This document shows, one piece after another, positions 38,501 through 52,891 of a DNA stretch of 64,000 nt. The stretch covers positions 4,188,967 to 4,252,966 of the forward strand of contig NC_051091.1 in assembly GCF_901709675.1 (NCBI RefSeq), read 5' to 3'. Position numbers and translations under genes: made by a program. Each line of letters begins with the position of its first letter. Within the stretch, counting starts at the first letter, position 1. Below the pieces are notes generated by a model that was not told where the DNA came from, did no database searches, and worked only from the letters and a program-made list of their open reading frames with translations. The DNA comes from Syngnathus acus. Its lineage: Eukaryota > Chordata > Actinopteri > Syngnathiformes > Syngnathidae.

Positions 38501-41500
38501 GACAGAGGCTGCCTTCTTGTGAAAATCTGCTGCATTCAAGCTGACATTCGTTTCAAATGACTGATCATCAGAGGCCTGATTTTAAAACATGACACTGAGC
38601 AGTAAATGCATTTAGAGTTGTGCTGTCTGAAGGTAATAACCATGAACCTCTTAATACACAGAGAACATTAGATGAAAGCATCCTGCAATACTAAAATGGC
38701 GTGCGCAGAGGATTGCTGGTAAATAATTGAAACGCTGCGACGGGGTAGCACAGTTGTACTGACTTTCGAAGCCGCCCAGTCGATCCAACCTTCCGCGCAC
38801 GGGTCAATATTGATGAGCACCAACCCCTCCACCAGCGTGGGATTGTTCAGCTGCAAAGGCAAGAACAGCTGTCAGAGCTCATACGATGGAGGAGGATTTA
38901 AAATTATTGTCTAGTCTTTGGGGTGAAACAAGCACCACCCTGATTACAGTTGAGGCGTAGCATGAAGCCATTAAGGCAAATGAGGCAACATGTCTTCATG
39001 GCAACTGAGGAAATAAATACTGTGAGAAGGAAGCGAAAAAAATATAAATGCCACCACGGATGCTGTGACTGGGAAACGACTTTGTTTCTACTCGGTTAAA
39101 GCAAATGAATGTCGGACTCCATTTTTCATTCTCAACAAGACAAGCTGTGATGTTCCTTAAGGTTGTTTCCAACCACGCTCTCGCTTTGTCTCCTTTGCTC
39201 TTCCCTAGTTCTTTCTCTTTTTATTAACACAGATTACACTCATTTGAGCTCTAATGCTTCAGGTGGGGAAAAGACCAGGGTGATTCATCAGCCAGACAGA
39301 TTGATGAGGGAACTGCGTTGGACGAAGCGAAGGAACTCCGCCAAACCAGACGCGAGGCCTGGAAGAGCCTTTTTTCATACAGATGTTTGGACTCACGGCG
39401 AAGCGAGTGAGGACGTACGCTCCTGCTCCCACACCGATGCCGATGACGCTGTTGACCCTGCGGGGAAAGCGCCAGTTACAGCGAGACTGTTAGCCAATAT
39501 ATGCAGACGACGGCTGTCACGGGCGTGACTCACTTGAGCTGAGTCATCACGGATGGCAGCATTTCAGCCAATTCATCCATCGTTGGATAGCGATAGCTGG
39601 GGACACATTGGTCACAGAAGAGCATATGAACCTCCTTGGGTCCGTTCTTTATATGTGTAAATTAATACGGCAAGTTGAGCTCATCACAAATAAATGTACC
39701 GTAATTTTCGGAGTATAAGTCGCACCGGAGTATAAGTCGCACCAGCCATAAAATGCCCAAAAAAGTGAAAAAAACCATATATATGTATATAAGTTGCTCC
39801 TGAGTATAAGTCGCCCCCCCACCCAAACTATGAAAAAAAACCGCGACTTATAGTCCGAAAATTACGGTAGGTGCCCATTAGCAAACAAAGCTCCTCTATT
39901 TGCACTAAAATGTAGGTGATGAGCGTTATCAGCGGACGCAAAGCAACTCTCACCTGCTGGGGAAGGGGGGTGCGCCCTCCTGCTGGCCGGGCGCGTCCAC
40001 GTGGACCACCGCAAAGTGCTGCGTGATCTCCTGCATGTCCTCGTAGTTGAACAGGGTGTTGAAGCACGACTTGTCTGGAAAGGTGCGAGCGGAAAGCGCA
40101 AATTGGGTAAGGGTTCAGATGTTTTGGTCACATCCGTGTTGTGAATATGTTCTGCTGACTCACGATTGAGGCCAATGTCGTGATAGGTGAGGATGATGGG
40201 TCTGTTGCCCTTGGGAACACCCCTCATGGTCACATGGAGAACGCCATGAGGAGTCTCAATGTCATGCTCCTGTAGCAACAAATGGGGAGGGGGAGTCAAG
40301 AGATGAGCACGGTTTTAAAGAAAAGAAAACAAAATTGCTTTTATGTAAGTGCGCCCAACGGCTGTTTGACAGTCTCATGAATGAATCCCATGAACCAACA
40401 AAATTGATGTCTTTTTCAAAACTGCCAATGCGGCATATTTCTCTCTCTGGCTAAGAAGTACAAATGAAGAGTTGATGAATTAAAAGGTTGCTATAAAAAA
40501 ACAACAACAACAGGGGCATTACATGTGACTTCCTTGCTTGGGCGTTGAATAAACAACTTCTGCCCCACAACAAGGAAATATTAAAAATACAGTAACGGGA
40601 CGTTTCTATGGGGTCTGATTCAATTATTGGAGTGACATCGCCTTTCAGTTGTTATAAAACTTTAACAGAAGAGGGATTTGAGTCTCAGAATAACAGGATG
40701 AATGATTTAGAAAGTCCCACTCGAGCAAAGCATTTGCATATTTAAAGAGTCTCTCTTTTAAGGATGCAGAGCATGCAGCAAGCTCCTCTCCAGCAAACGC
40801 CCCCTGTGCCCTTGGATAGAAAAAAACAAAGAAAAAAAAACACTGAATGAGCTGCTGGACAAAGATTTTTCATCAAAAAAAATGTCCTTTTAAAGGGGAG
40901 AACTGAAAATTGCATGCAGCGCTTTTACAAGTATGACGCTGCAAAAACTGCTTTGTCGAGCGTCTTCGTAGAGGGAGGGAGGGAGGGAGGCATTTAAATT
41001 CAGACCAGCATTTTCTTTTCATTTGAGCACAAGAGCCGCTTTAGTCACACAACATCCAAGTAAATAGATCAGCGGGGTCATTTGAAGATGCTGGAAGGTA
41101 AACGGTGAATTAACACAATGGGAAAATCGTGCAGGTGAGGCTTTGGGCATTATTTCGAAATTAGTGTTACATTGTAAGATCAACGCATTTAAATAAATCT
41201 GAAATATGAAAGAGCAGGCAGGTCACTGCGCTCTCCTGGTCTCAAGGCCTCTTGGGATGTCAAGAGAGAGAAACACTCTCGGCACGCTGCCGTTTTTGTC
41301 GCTATATATTTTGATGCTTTGAGATGATGGACAACCTGACAGAGGTGCTGAAGGTTAGTTGTCGGGGTCTCAAGGACAAGGCTGCGGTCGTTTGAAATGA
41401 GCAAACAGTGACGGACGGGCATGCCGACACGATGCTTTCATTTTGGCGCAAGTGTGGCCACGGTCTGGTTCACACAATTACGGGCAACAAAACAACATGG

Positions 41501-44500
41501 AGGGAGCCAGCAGCTGCAAGCAAGCATCGGAAACTACTAAATATAACCTCACTAAATATAATTACAATTGTAAATCAAACAAGGCATCATTGAAATTGAT
41601 AATCAATCTGATAACTGATTAATTGACGATGAATGGAAACTGCTACAGGCACATAGATACATAGTGGCAACTATATTTCAAAGTATTTTAGCCAATGACG
41701 TCGGCAAGGACACAAGAAGTCACGTGCTGCCCGCAATATATCGGCCAATAAAAGTAAGAAAGTACTCGATGTCCCACCAGCCAAAAACATGATGGCATGA
41801 CTCATAAAAACGGACGCGAGCCATCATTTCAAGATATCGTGCCTTCCCCGAAAAGTTATGCCGCAAAAGAAAAACAAGAAAATAAGGATTGTCAAATGTG
41901 AGAGGAGAAGCAGGCCTTGAAAAGCCGTTTAGCTGCCAGCAAGGGTTCTGCTCAGAAGCATTATCGATCCGGGAGATGCGTCTGAAATCATTTCCTGTAA
42001 ACAAACACAGTGCAGCATCACGACGGGGGGAAAAACAAATTCGGGGTGGGGCCGTGCGACTGCAGCTCAACTGGCTTTTTATTTCTGTGACAGTTTTTTG
42101 AATGGGCAAGCTCACCCCCGCACCAGCTTTGTGGCTCAGGAGGTTGCCACAGGCAACTGCAAGGTGAAGAAATCTAGGTGGAGGAAAACAAGCGCAATAT
42201 GTCACGCTGTCCCTTCTCCTCTTATCAACGCGCCCCTCGCCTGCTCACACCACCCTGCTTGGAATATCAATCACCGATGAGGGAAGCATTACATGGCAGA
42301 AAGCCTGACCAGTCAGCAACTGCCAAATGACGTGCGCACATGCACACGCGCACGCACACACCGAGTCTTTTGCTGTGCTACAGCATTGATACTTTTTTAC
42401 GACCAAGCATAAATAACATTATTATAATATCACACTGTTCGCTAATGACACAAACACAACCAGCGCTGTCATCAAATCTTGCAAGTGCAGATTCAAAGTC
42501 TCCAGGAGAAGCTGCTACATTGGATTTCAGCGTATTATTGCTACAATGTGTTGGGATGTGTGACCTCTCAGCGTTTTTGGGTGAGGACAGAAAAAGACTT
42601 TGATGACTTGAAAAAGAAAAAAAGACAAGCAATGTGAAACCACAGATGTGGTCGTGACACAAACACACCTGCAGCCTCAGACATGAATCCAAACATACAT
42701 GACCCCGCTCTCCCTGGCAGGCACGTACGCACCTTTTAGTTGCACAAAATTGAACATCACTGAGCATCATGGCACTTCATCTTTCGCAATTTACAAGCTG
42801 AGCTGACTCCAAGTATGGACATGCACACACAGACACACTAAATGGTCATGCCAAACTAGCAGCTGTCCATGGGAGGGAAAAAAAAAGTCTCTGCTGTCTC
42901 CCGGAGGTGGTGACAAGGACCACCAAAGCTTTCTCCTTCCCAGCTGCTATTGCTGAGTCGTTGGGGAAATCACACATTAAGCCAGCCCAGTCGCGAGCAA
43001 AAACCCGAGCATCCAGTCAGGTGTATTGAGAGGCATTTGTCACTCACCACTCCATTGCCAGAGCATGCAATCTGGTCCAGATCCAGAATAGCTGACATTG
43101 TTCCCCCACACTGGAGAGTGGTGTGTTATGCTATGTATGACTGTGTGCTAGGCAGCTTTGAAGAGCTCCGAAAGGAGGAGGAGGAAGAGGAGGAGGGGTT
43201 GGAAGGAAAGCAGGGATAAGGTTTGGTGGCGGCGGTAACAGCAACAAGACGAAACGAGAGAGAGAGAGGAACACAGCAAAGGAAAGTGAGGAAGGGATGG
43301 GCAAATCTGAATGAAAGCAGAGGATGCAGATCGACCCGGGGAGGGTGGAAGACACGAGGAAGAGGAGGCGGAGGATTGGAAGCACGCAGATTGTGCTTAG
43401 TAGTCACAGTGGGTCTGCACGTTCAGCCTTCAGTGCGTCTAATTGGATTGCGGAGAGTCAGGTGGGTAGAGGGTGGAGCCATGAGGGGAAAAAAAGAACG
43501 GTGGGGGTGATGATCGTGCAAAGATGCAGAGGCCATCCAGGAATACGGGAAGGCTGCTGACATCCTTCGGTCAGGCACGCTGGTTGAACTTGAAAATATT
43601 ATGTTCAGTCATCATATTGAAAATAAAGTGTCTGATGTGAGAGGCTCAATCTCATCTGAAATTATTTTGCTCGACAGTTTTGAACTCTCCCTTTTGTCCC
43701 CTGCATAGATGAGAACGGTGGAGGACGCTTGTATCAAACTCGTCCCTAAAAACTGCCAATCCTGTGCAGCCAATAACCAGCAGCATAGGTGGGTCTAAAG
43801 GAAAAACGTTGGATTCTCATTGGTCACACCATGCATCAGCAGCAAACTTGTTTTTCACCACACTCAAGTCTACAGTCAAATAGCCAATAGAGGGCGCTAG
43901 TGGACCAAATCTATTTGAATGGACAAAGGCAATGGACAAAGGACAGCTTTCATAACACACTGAAAGTGAACTGTTGCCCTTTTTTCCGACTATAACAGAT
44001 TTTGCCTTCTGCTAAAAAATTATCCCCCAAAAAATATGATACAACCTTCTCAGCTACTTCCACTCCACTCACACGGTGATGGTGCCTCCTCTAAATGTTT
44101 TACTATAAATGATTCTTTACTTTCCAAATTGGTATAAGGTCACATCTCTGCAACATCTACTTACTAATGCATGCATGAGATGAAAACGAGAAGCAGAGTA
44201 GAATTTGAAGTCAGCGCTATAGCACCACAATAAACTAGCTAATAGTGCCCTCTTCTTGGCACAGTTAGAAATTGCCAGTGATGTTTTGCATACACTGTGG
44301 CAAGAAGAAAGCTGTCCAAAAGAACAGGGGACATTTCAGCCCACCGCAAATAAAGCAGTAGAAATACGACTTGACATAAAAAAAAAATTGAATTCATAGA
44401 ATGAAAAGCACAGGAAAAAGCAAACATTAAATTCACTACTTCCTTTAAGGGGACAGTCGAGCATTTTCTCTTGATGAAATAGCCCCGCGTAGAACATACA

Positions 44501-46520
44501 GTAAATAAAGGCCTGCAGTCCCATGGTTGGAGGAGGCTGAGTCACGCCACCCTCAGTCCGACAGGGACGTCATAAACAACACAGGACTGCAGCGCCACAC
44601 CCTCCACAGAGGTTGTGCGCTTTCAGCCATATTGCCTCATCTTTGAAGGCATGTCAGTGGATCTTTAGAGGCACAAATGTGAAGAAAAGCTGGACATGCG
44701 TTCACAAACCCCGTGGCATTATGGGGGTAGAAATAAGTTTGAACGTACTGGCAAATGCGTTCAAACATATATATATATATATTTATTTTAATGAGGTTAG
44801 AATTTATCTGCAAGTAGGTTCATACATATTTGCCAGTCAACATTTTTTTTAGTTAAATTGGCAGTTCCAGACTTCCGTACATCGGTGATAAAGACTCTCC
44901 ACAGGAGGCCTCGTAGTATTGTCTTGTCCTACAGGAGGGCTCCCTTTTTTTAATTATCGGTTCGCAAAAATAGTAACATGACATTCCTTATTCTGATTCA
45001 AATCTGACCCTGATTGACTTTTGACAAAGTTTTGTTTTGTATTCAAACAGTGCGTTTGTCAACAGATAAGAGATTTTTCTAAATCATGTGTCAGCATGTA
45101 TAATGAACAACATTGTTGGGTAGGTAGCAATGTTCACATCAAGGTCAACAAACAAGCGGGATCAAAATAACTATATTCCCAACCATTAATAGAACAGCCT
45201 TGAATTTCTGCTTCCCAGATAAATAAAAAGGGACAGACAACAGACTCACCTGACAGTCAAAATCCTGAAAGTTGCGTGCATTCTGTAAAAAAACAAAAAC
45301 AAATTCCTTTGAATTACATTCTTTTTGTTCCCTAAAATTAGGTCTTTATTACTTACAACATTAAAGTCATTTATGCAAACCAATAGAATAGTTGTGTGCA
45401 CATTGAAAATATCTTCTTTTCAACTGGACAGTGTAATGTCCAAGTGGCAAAATGTTCGCCCCCTGCGATGGAAAAAAAACAACTGTATTTTGCTCCTTGA
45501 TTAATATTCCATGAACAGTACTTTGCTTAGACTAGTGGGGCCCGTATAGTGCATTTTATTTAAAAAAAAAAAAAAAAATTGTTGCCTTCCTCACTTGGTT
45601 GTCAGGGATTACAAATTGCCGCACCACTTTGGCCAGTATGTCGGTAAACATTAAGGCTATTAGATTTTGTAAATGATTGTTATTTGTGTTGATATCGAAG
45701 CAGTAGATACTGCATGAGAAAGGCTCTCACTGGCAGCAAACATTTGAGAACGGAGCACATACGGCTTCTCGGGCTTAATTAAGCTCACTAAAGCGTGTTT
45801 GTGCTCCACATAAATCTATTTTGATAACACAGTTCCTTTTGCTCTACTGCATTGTGCTTTGCAATGATTGCTTTTTTTGGAGGTTGTTGAAAATGAGCCA
45901 GCCACTAGATGGAGTGAGAGGACAGTGGCAGTCTCCTTATTTCGAAGATGATCCATTTCCCAGCCTGTCTTTCAAAGACTGAGCTTCTTTGAGAAGTGTT
46001 CCCCAGTTCAGTCAAAAAGGAGGAAGAGCTGATAACAGCATCCTCATATGCTCTCTGTAACTGGATCGTGAAAACATTGGCTGCAGTACACGACAAACAC
46101 TCCAAGGGGTCCCTTGACAAATCTTTTTTTCATTATATCGGATGCAGACAAATAGGGACAAGGCAGAGATTTTTTTTTTAGTGCACACTTAGGATTTGTC
46201 CCAGCTCAATAAAAGTAGAAAATATTTCTATTTTTGTCCTACTTTTGCCTTTGATATTTTTCTTCCGCACCATTGAGGACATAAATAATTCACTTTGATG
46301 AACAGTACTGCAGAGTAGGAATTTGTGGTCTATTAGTGGATGCATTTGAAGGGGAGCACTATTTGTGGCTTTAACTGTGTTACACCCCCCCGCCGTGTGT
46401 GTGTTTGTTTCAGTGAAGAGGTTTCAGGCAGGGGTCACCAGCAGCCCTTTTGGACCAACGCACCTTATTGGTCAGGAGCGGCTTGATCTCAGTCAGCTGT
46501 ACATCCTGGAGCTCATCCAT
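35504..46520 (-). CDS. ndrg3: NDRG family member 3 (alpha/beta-hydrolase-fold, non-enzymatic), 15 coding exons
   Basis: The spliced product is 365 residues (human 375), beginning [16 protein letters not shown] and ending QTMEVSC, both diagnostic of NDRG proteins. Between them lie the hydrolase-fold core ([44 protein letters not shown]), a [11 protein letters not shown] elbow without a catalytic serine, the [20 protein letters not shown] segment, and a serine-rich tail after [12 protein letters not shown]3 is a cytoplasmic protein known to be stabilised by lactate in hypoxia. Exons from 5' to 3': 46464-46520, 45250-45282, 40164-40269, 39954-40074, 39534-39596, 39397-39457, 38764-38850, 38411-38467, 37917-38020, 37770-37835, 37625-37676, 37501-37548, 37371-37406, 37236-37287, 35504-35658; 1098 bases, in frame. 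The short tail suggests one optional mammalian exon is absent or skipped. Teleosts may carry two ndrg3 copies, and which one this is was not determined. Confidence 0.94.
39697..39869. mobile_element. Fold-back MITE-like element in an ndrg3 intron
   Basis: The element is about 173 bp with 27-base terminal inverted repeats beginning TACCGTAATTTTCGG at one end and closing CCGAAAATTACGGTA at the other, with one mismatch between the arms. Internal repeats of GTATAAGTCGC are visible. TA at both outer ends would fit a TA target duplication as in Tc1/mariner-type elements. It has no coding capacity. This is a very common element type in teleost genomes, though I cannot assign a family name. Confidence 0.85.
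43160..43405. repeat. Polypurine (GGA/GAGA-rich) tract
   Basis: The plus strand is strongly purine-rich, with GGAGGAGGAGGAAGAGG, a GAGA run near 43258 and further GGAGGCGGAGG motifs. Such tracts can form triplex or G-quadruplex structures. It is intronic, with no function shown. Confidence 0.75.
43884..43900 (+). promoter_or_regulatory. CTCF-like motif in ndrg3 intron
   Basis: The 17-mer CCAATAGAGGGCGCTAG differs at only a few positions from the common vertebrate CTCF form CCACCAGGGGGCGCTAG. It is inferred from sequence only. Confidence 0.35.
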
Positions 46521-48439
46521 GATCCTTTTTGGTCACCGTGGAGCGCTTCAACCAAAGAGGAAAACAAAGAAATGATCAGGAGATATGGCTGGCATTTGTG
46601 ATATTCCTTTCACCAGAAAGGTCACGCAGCTTGTTGTCGCAGGTGGTTTGCAGACACATTGACGCACGCGTGCGCGATAAAACAAATCAGGCTGACTTTT
46701 ACCCTTGGAAGGGGGGACGCTTGTTCATAATTAGCGAACAAGATCACAGATATCAAAATGTCCGCCTACACCCCTCTCCAGGAAATCTCCCTGCGTGCGC
46801 CATGTGAGGACAAGAATGCATTGAGACAACCACACGGTGAGAAACCTAAATGGGCAGCCTCGACACTTCCTGTGCAGTGAGAAAATCTTTGAGGGTGACC
46901 TTGGATTGCAGACATGAAACAACCTTGACGGCTGGTTAGGTAGAGCAGCCAACAAACAGTGTGAGGTACCAGCAACAATCATTTCAAAGTGTCAGTTACT
47001 CTCCCACCACAGACACAGCAAGGCCTGGTGACGCACGAATATGGTCAGAGGTCGTCCTGTTCTAGCAAGAGATGGTGTCAATGCCCTGAAAGAAAAAACC
47101 AAGAAAGCAGCAGGAAGCAAATTGTACATAAAACAACTTGAATGGCTGCGAGGGGGGAAAACAAGACCAACCAAATCCCTGCTGACAAATCCGGCTCAAG
47201 TGCCGACTAAATAATATTTAGACAAGTGAACCAGGAATACAAAAACAACAAATACTGTGCATGCTTGAGCAGATTGACCTGTTCAATCCAACACTTCCTT
47301 GCACTTGTGAAAGTGCGAGCGTATCGCTGAATTACACAATTGTAGGCGGTCGGTCGTACAATCTTTGCAGTTAGGGACAAAGTGCCTCAGGTGACCGACA
47401 AAAACAAACCAATTTCCTTTCGGGAATCGAGCCCCTCAGCCTAATCGAACTCAACGCAAATCAACAGAGCTGCTCGACTGTTGAGCGTGTGCAGCCGTCG
47501 CCATGGAGACTAAGCGTGTTGCTGATGTTTATTCTAAGATGGGATATCCCCAGGGGGAAAGATGTGAAGCGAGGAAAGAATGGCAATACATTGTGCTCGG
47601 AATTAGGAATGAATGAAGCATTGCTCCTCGGGGCAATGCGTCTTTGGTGACATTTAGCCCTCCTCGCCGAGGCTCGAGTGAGTCATGCGCGGCCGCTCCA
47701 AATGACAGCAAAGCACCGGCGGTGTAACTGCAGCAAAATATTAGGAAATGTAGATTTCAGCCACGGCAAGGAAATCCCTCTTGTTGTTTACACGTGGTAG
47801 GTGGCATCTTAAATTGTGAGTAGGCCATTGTGGATGATGAATCACAGCAGAAAGTGGAGGCATGCGTCATCTGTCAGTCCGCCTTTTCCATACGACAAAT
47901 CCAAAAGTAAGCAACACAAGTGTGTCTGTGCTTAACCGGCGCCTCGGTATTAACTAGGAACTAGCAGACTTCACACCGCAAGAGAAAGTAGGCCAGAACA
48001 AATTCCAGAGATGCTGTTGCTGCTGCCAACCAACACAAAAGCCTTACGGGTGGGTATGTCCCTTTTTCTTTGTGCAACGCTGGCCCAAATGATGTGTGCA
48101 TTGCTGAGGTAGCACCTAACTCACTCAAAATGCCAACTTGTCACCAGCAAACATCTCTAATCATTTGCCGGCATATTCTTCTAAAATGAGAGTTCCAAAC
48201 TCATTTTTGGCGCTGTCCGCAATGTCGTCATAGTTTTCTTCAGATGGCCATTATGAATGTCAACGCTTTATATTATATACAGTATAGGCGGCACAACAAA
48301 CTGATGAATTACTAGTATTCAAATCAGAGACTAGTAAAAAGTATTTAAATATTTTGAAAAATAAATGCTAATAAAAAATGCTAGCAGTGTCTTTATTTTT
48401 AAAAGTGAAGACAATTTGAAATTTGAGTATTGACACGAA

Positions 48440-48535
48440 GTTGATGTAGAATTTGTCTTGGAAGGCCACATAAAATGACGTGGCGGGCCGCATCTGGCCC
48501 CCGAGCCTTGTGTTTGACACCTATGTTCTAAGACT
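48440..48535. mobile_element. Probable non-autonomous DNA-transposon terminus
   Basis: The sequence GCGGGCCGCATCTGGCCC then CCGAGCCTTGTGTTTGACAC reads like the end of the non-autonomous hAT-type elements common in vertebrate genomes. The opposite end was not located, so boundaries are approximate. The tail of the 235-bp units at 23.7-25.6 kb is similar. Confidence 0.4.
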
Positions 48536-51500
48536 TCGTTGTTATCTGTGCAATTTGATGATTATCCTCAAGACACACACCCCTTTTGTTCCTCTGAATG
48601 CATCACAAAAATGATTACGAAATACATCTCTGATGTTTTCTTCTGCCTCGGGGGTCTATTCTTATCTGACGGTGGCTTTGAAAATGAAAACAGGTACTTA
48701 CAGCCACAGCTGGCTTTGGATTTGAATTGATCAGAATGGATAGAATCGAACATCCAAACACAATCTGGTCAGACAATTGTTTTTTTTTTTTTGAACAGTG
48801 CAGGCATATGTTAACAAATCAAATATGAAAACATCAAATCACGCATGGGCACATTACCGGTTTCAAGGTTGCACACATACACAATGGCGCACAGACACAC
48901 ACATTTGTGGTATAGGATTGATGCACATCTCTTGAACAAGGGCAGTTGCATCTTTATAGGGGACATTCTGAAGTGGTTGCCCATCCGTAAAATGATGAAT
49001 GTGTTCCGAGGACCAGCCTACTTTATTAAAGACGACTGTATAAATTCAGACGCAGCAGTGGCGGCGCCAGTGTGTCTGCAGGTCCTGCCCACCAAACTCA
49101 CACAGACGGCTGCAAATATTTTATAACCTCTTCATGGATCATCCATCAATAATATATTAATCACGCATATCCAAACTATGCACAACCCTCAATGAAAGCA
49201 CGTAATTGTCGTGCGGGGTGAGTGAACACATAGCTGGCCCACTTCCCTTCAAATTGCTGTGCAACAAGCAAGAACCATTTTGATTCTGAATGAAGAAATC
49301 GTCCTCCGTTTTGTTCCAACCAAAATCTTCATTTATTCTTCAAACTTTCAGGAATGATTCTCCGCTGGAGCGAAAAGAGCCTGAAAGGTCAAAAATGCAA
49401 CATTCGGGGGTCAGACCCGCTCCGACACACTGGATGGAAACATTTGAAAACTGCATTCATAAAACATGACGGCAGTCCAAAGACATGACAGGTCAACGGT
49501 GCCAAGACCTCAGATTGCGAACGCCCAGCACGGCGCCAAGTGCACCAGCGCAGCAATCGGCACGCAGCCTCCCGAGAACGCAAGCTCAGCTAACGAAGCA
49601 CCCCATGTGGTCAGCGTGCCGTCATGACGGCTGACAACTCAATCGGCCTGAGAAACACAAGGGGTGGCTCCTCTGACGGCGCCCCTCTCAGATGTCCGCC
49701 GTGGAGGCCGCTGGTATCCTTGGCAACTCGTCTTTTATCCTCAGCTGATAGTGCCGCTGAGATCGAATGACCTTTTTTACCACCATGTACGTGAAGGGGT
49801 TAGCATCTCTGCAACCGTTTCAAACGTGGAAGGCTTTACACAGCACTCTATAGCTTCTGTTCCGCTTTCATTAAAAAAAAATATCAATTCAATTTGAAAA
49901 AAGTCACAGTAACTTTTTAATACTACTAATATATACTATTCTAAAACTCTTACTGAAGTTGACAAAAATTATGTACAATGAAGCTCATATTGTTTATTTT
50001 AAACTCTAATATGTATGAAACTATTGCGCTTGTAAAAAAAAAAAAAAAAAAACCTCCACAAAGACGGAATTACCGATACACTTGTGACTGCGAGTCATCT
50101 CATTTTGGGTGTCCCAATTGAACAGATGCTTCAAGGAACTCCGCCTGAAGTGCTTTACGCAACACGGCCGGCGGCGTGAGGATAATGCAGTCTTTAGGGA
50201 AGGTGCAGCAACAACAACCATCACCACCAAAATTATTTAAACTTTGAGTAGTTGTGCCTCCCCAAACAGAAAAATGTGCAAATTTATGTATGACACATGT
50301 TTTGATTCCAGGCTCAAATTGTAATATATACAAGTCACATCTGTGTATAAGCACCAAGAGCCAAAATATGAAAAAAGTCAGAGTTATAGTCAGGAAATGA
50401 CTGGTTTTGTACTGTTGGACGAAAAAAAAACGTGTTTCCTTGGGAAACAAATATGATTACAATCAGTATCATGGACCCTATCACAATATCTCCATTCAAT
50501 TTTTATCAAGGGGCACATCTCAAGTCCAAATGTAAGACCTTAGATCAACAAGTACCTCTGTGTTGCTAAAATGGAACAAGAGGACTGCAAACTGCGAGGC
50601 GCAAGCTCAAAATACTCTTTTAGATAGCACGCAAGGGATAGACGTTGGGTTTGGTTCGGGGCGAGAGGGATTCACGCGCGTGTTGGCCTCAGCTGTTTTT
50701 GTTCGGCCGTTTGGAAGCTGCTGTGCAAAGCTGTAATTCCATCCCTCCTACAGCTTCAACTACAGGTGCAACTCAGAAACAGCAGAACGGATCGACAAAA
50801 AACAAAACACAGCAAATACGCGCATCCACACTGGAGAGCTGCTCGTTTCAAGGTTTTCATTTCCAAGCGACATTAAACGTCAAAGTTGGATGCACACACA
50901 CACGCGCAGTGATGACTGGCTATCAGCATATTGTCTTAATTACTGCCAGCGTATCTCCAGCAAATATTCTTCCTTGACATTCATCCTGCCCAAAAAGGAT
51001 TTACTATCACATTATAATACGCTCTAATCCCAGTAGTCCTATTTATGCAATTTGTAATGCCTCCTGAAACACAAGTTTCATTTAACTTTTGCAACCTTTG
51101 TGTCACTGCTAATGATACTAACGCCATGGCATCCATGGGGGACACCCATGTTTGAGGTCACTGAGCAATTCAGTGCTATTACCTTTCAATTTGGACTTCT
51201 TTTTAGGCTTCTGTGAAGCTTATGCTAAAAAGTGTGATCTCGGAATCCATTAGTAATCCCCTCGACTCTGTTCCTTTGTTACAAAAGAAAAAAAAAAGTC
51301 ATTATCCGTCAATTACTGTCAGAAATTGGATATTCGGAATCGAGCTTCGGGCCCTATCAGCTGTCTAGTGCATATGAATGAGAATGTTTCCTATGCCCTT
51401 GTTAACAAATCTATCACAAAAATCTGCTCCTTTTTCACACTGAATTAGCTTCCAGGCAAACTATATGTTTTGTATAATAATCAACCAAGAGAAGAATACC

Positions 51501-52891
51501 TCCTAGGATACAGCAATAAACCTCTTTTGCTATGTAAACAAAAGGCTGGTTAACAGCAACAGGGCTGTTCTGTTAATAGTTAGCCATGGAATCTTCCAGT
51601 CTGAACAATGACAGTGTTGTAAGTGCAAACACCTCTGCTGTTTGTTTACTGTCAAAACTCCTGTCACACTTTCCAGGTCATGTGACTGCTGGAGGGGCTG
51701 GAGGAGATGAAGACTGGAATTTTGCTGAGAAATATGTTAGATGAAGCCATCGTGTCTTTAACAATGATGTTTACATTAGGTAAGGTTCCTCGTGGGATTC
51801 AAAGTAAAGTTCCCCATTCGGCCTGCTTATGATGGACATTTTCAGTGGAGGCAGGTGAGGCAACTTGTGGGCTTGACACTCGCAAAAGTAAGGTGGTTAA
51901 CTTCCCGAAAACTATCGGGACGAACAAAGATTTTAGATGAAGGTTGGCTTGAGTGAGGCAGTCAGCAATATAACCTAACCTGACACCAGCTCTGCAAATA
52001 AAAAGTTTGTACGATAAGGTTTTTGTAGAATAAGGTCAAATTGTCATTAGTTTTTTTTAAAGGTATTTTTAGCCTATATAACCCACCCCAAGTTTATAAA
52101 ATACATATATAATAACTCCCTTTTACACGTAGCAAACTGCCATTAAAACCAACACCTGACGCTTTACTTCCCACCTGTGTGACCTTCAAGGTGCCACCAG
52201 TGACATTGTCCACCATAATGTGCTGACACTACAATTCTAGAATTTGACTTGGTTAAACTATAAAATGATGAATGTGACTACACAAACTGTCACAGACACA
52301 CTATTTGAGGGGGAAACAGATGACAGTCGGTGTCAAAGTAACATTTCGAGTGACAACATTCAAAGATAATTGCGCTAATGCAAACTCTCAGACCATAAAC
52401 TAGGTCGAAGAGTTTGTATTAGCGCATAGATCAGTTGCCAACATAGCACCACTTGTAATGACACCCAAAGGAACACTTCATTACAAATGCTAACGCACCG
52501 TTGTAAAGCAATCCGGATGACTTCCATAAAAAAAAAAAAGATGCGAGTGTACGCATTGCATATGCGAAGCTAAAGCATAAATATGACTATTTATAGCAAA
52601 AGCGCACACTTTCCATGTTATGTCATGGTTGCTGACCGACGCCGTAGGAATAGAGACAGCCTCGTGTGCGCTTCCATTAGCTTGCGTAGGTGATAGAAGA
52701 CAAAGTAAGGCGGAAAAGTGGCGACACGGGGAAGAAGAGGGAAGCAACATAGCAGCACTGCTGGGAACTCCATTGAAACTGCAGCGGAGCGCCTCGCTCA
52801 CGCTCTCTAAACCGAAATGTTTGAATGAATATGGAAATGCTACATAGCGACGGCGGTCACGACGCGTCCATGACAGCAACACGAACAGGTT

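Larger units (their letters stand above)
40270..45249 (-). other. ndrg3 coding intron 2
   Basis: A 5-kb intron between the 33-base second coding exon and the exon that starts the hydrolase fold. It holds a GGGA tract near 40971-40989, a polypurine tract at 43160-43405 and a CTCF-like motif at 43884. Several 60-160-codon open frames occur on both strands without family resemblance. No gene or clear mobile element was recognised. Confidence 0.6.

Noticed and set aside
47461-47710. Possible short gene in the ndrg3 5' intron
   Set aside because: GC-richer block with short frames on both strands, but no family resemblance or splice-compatible exons.
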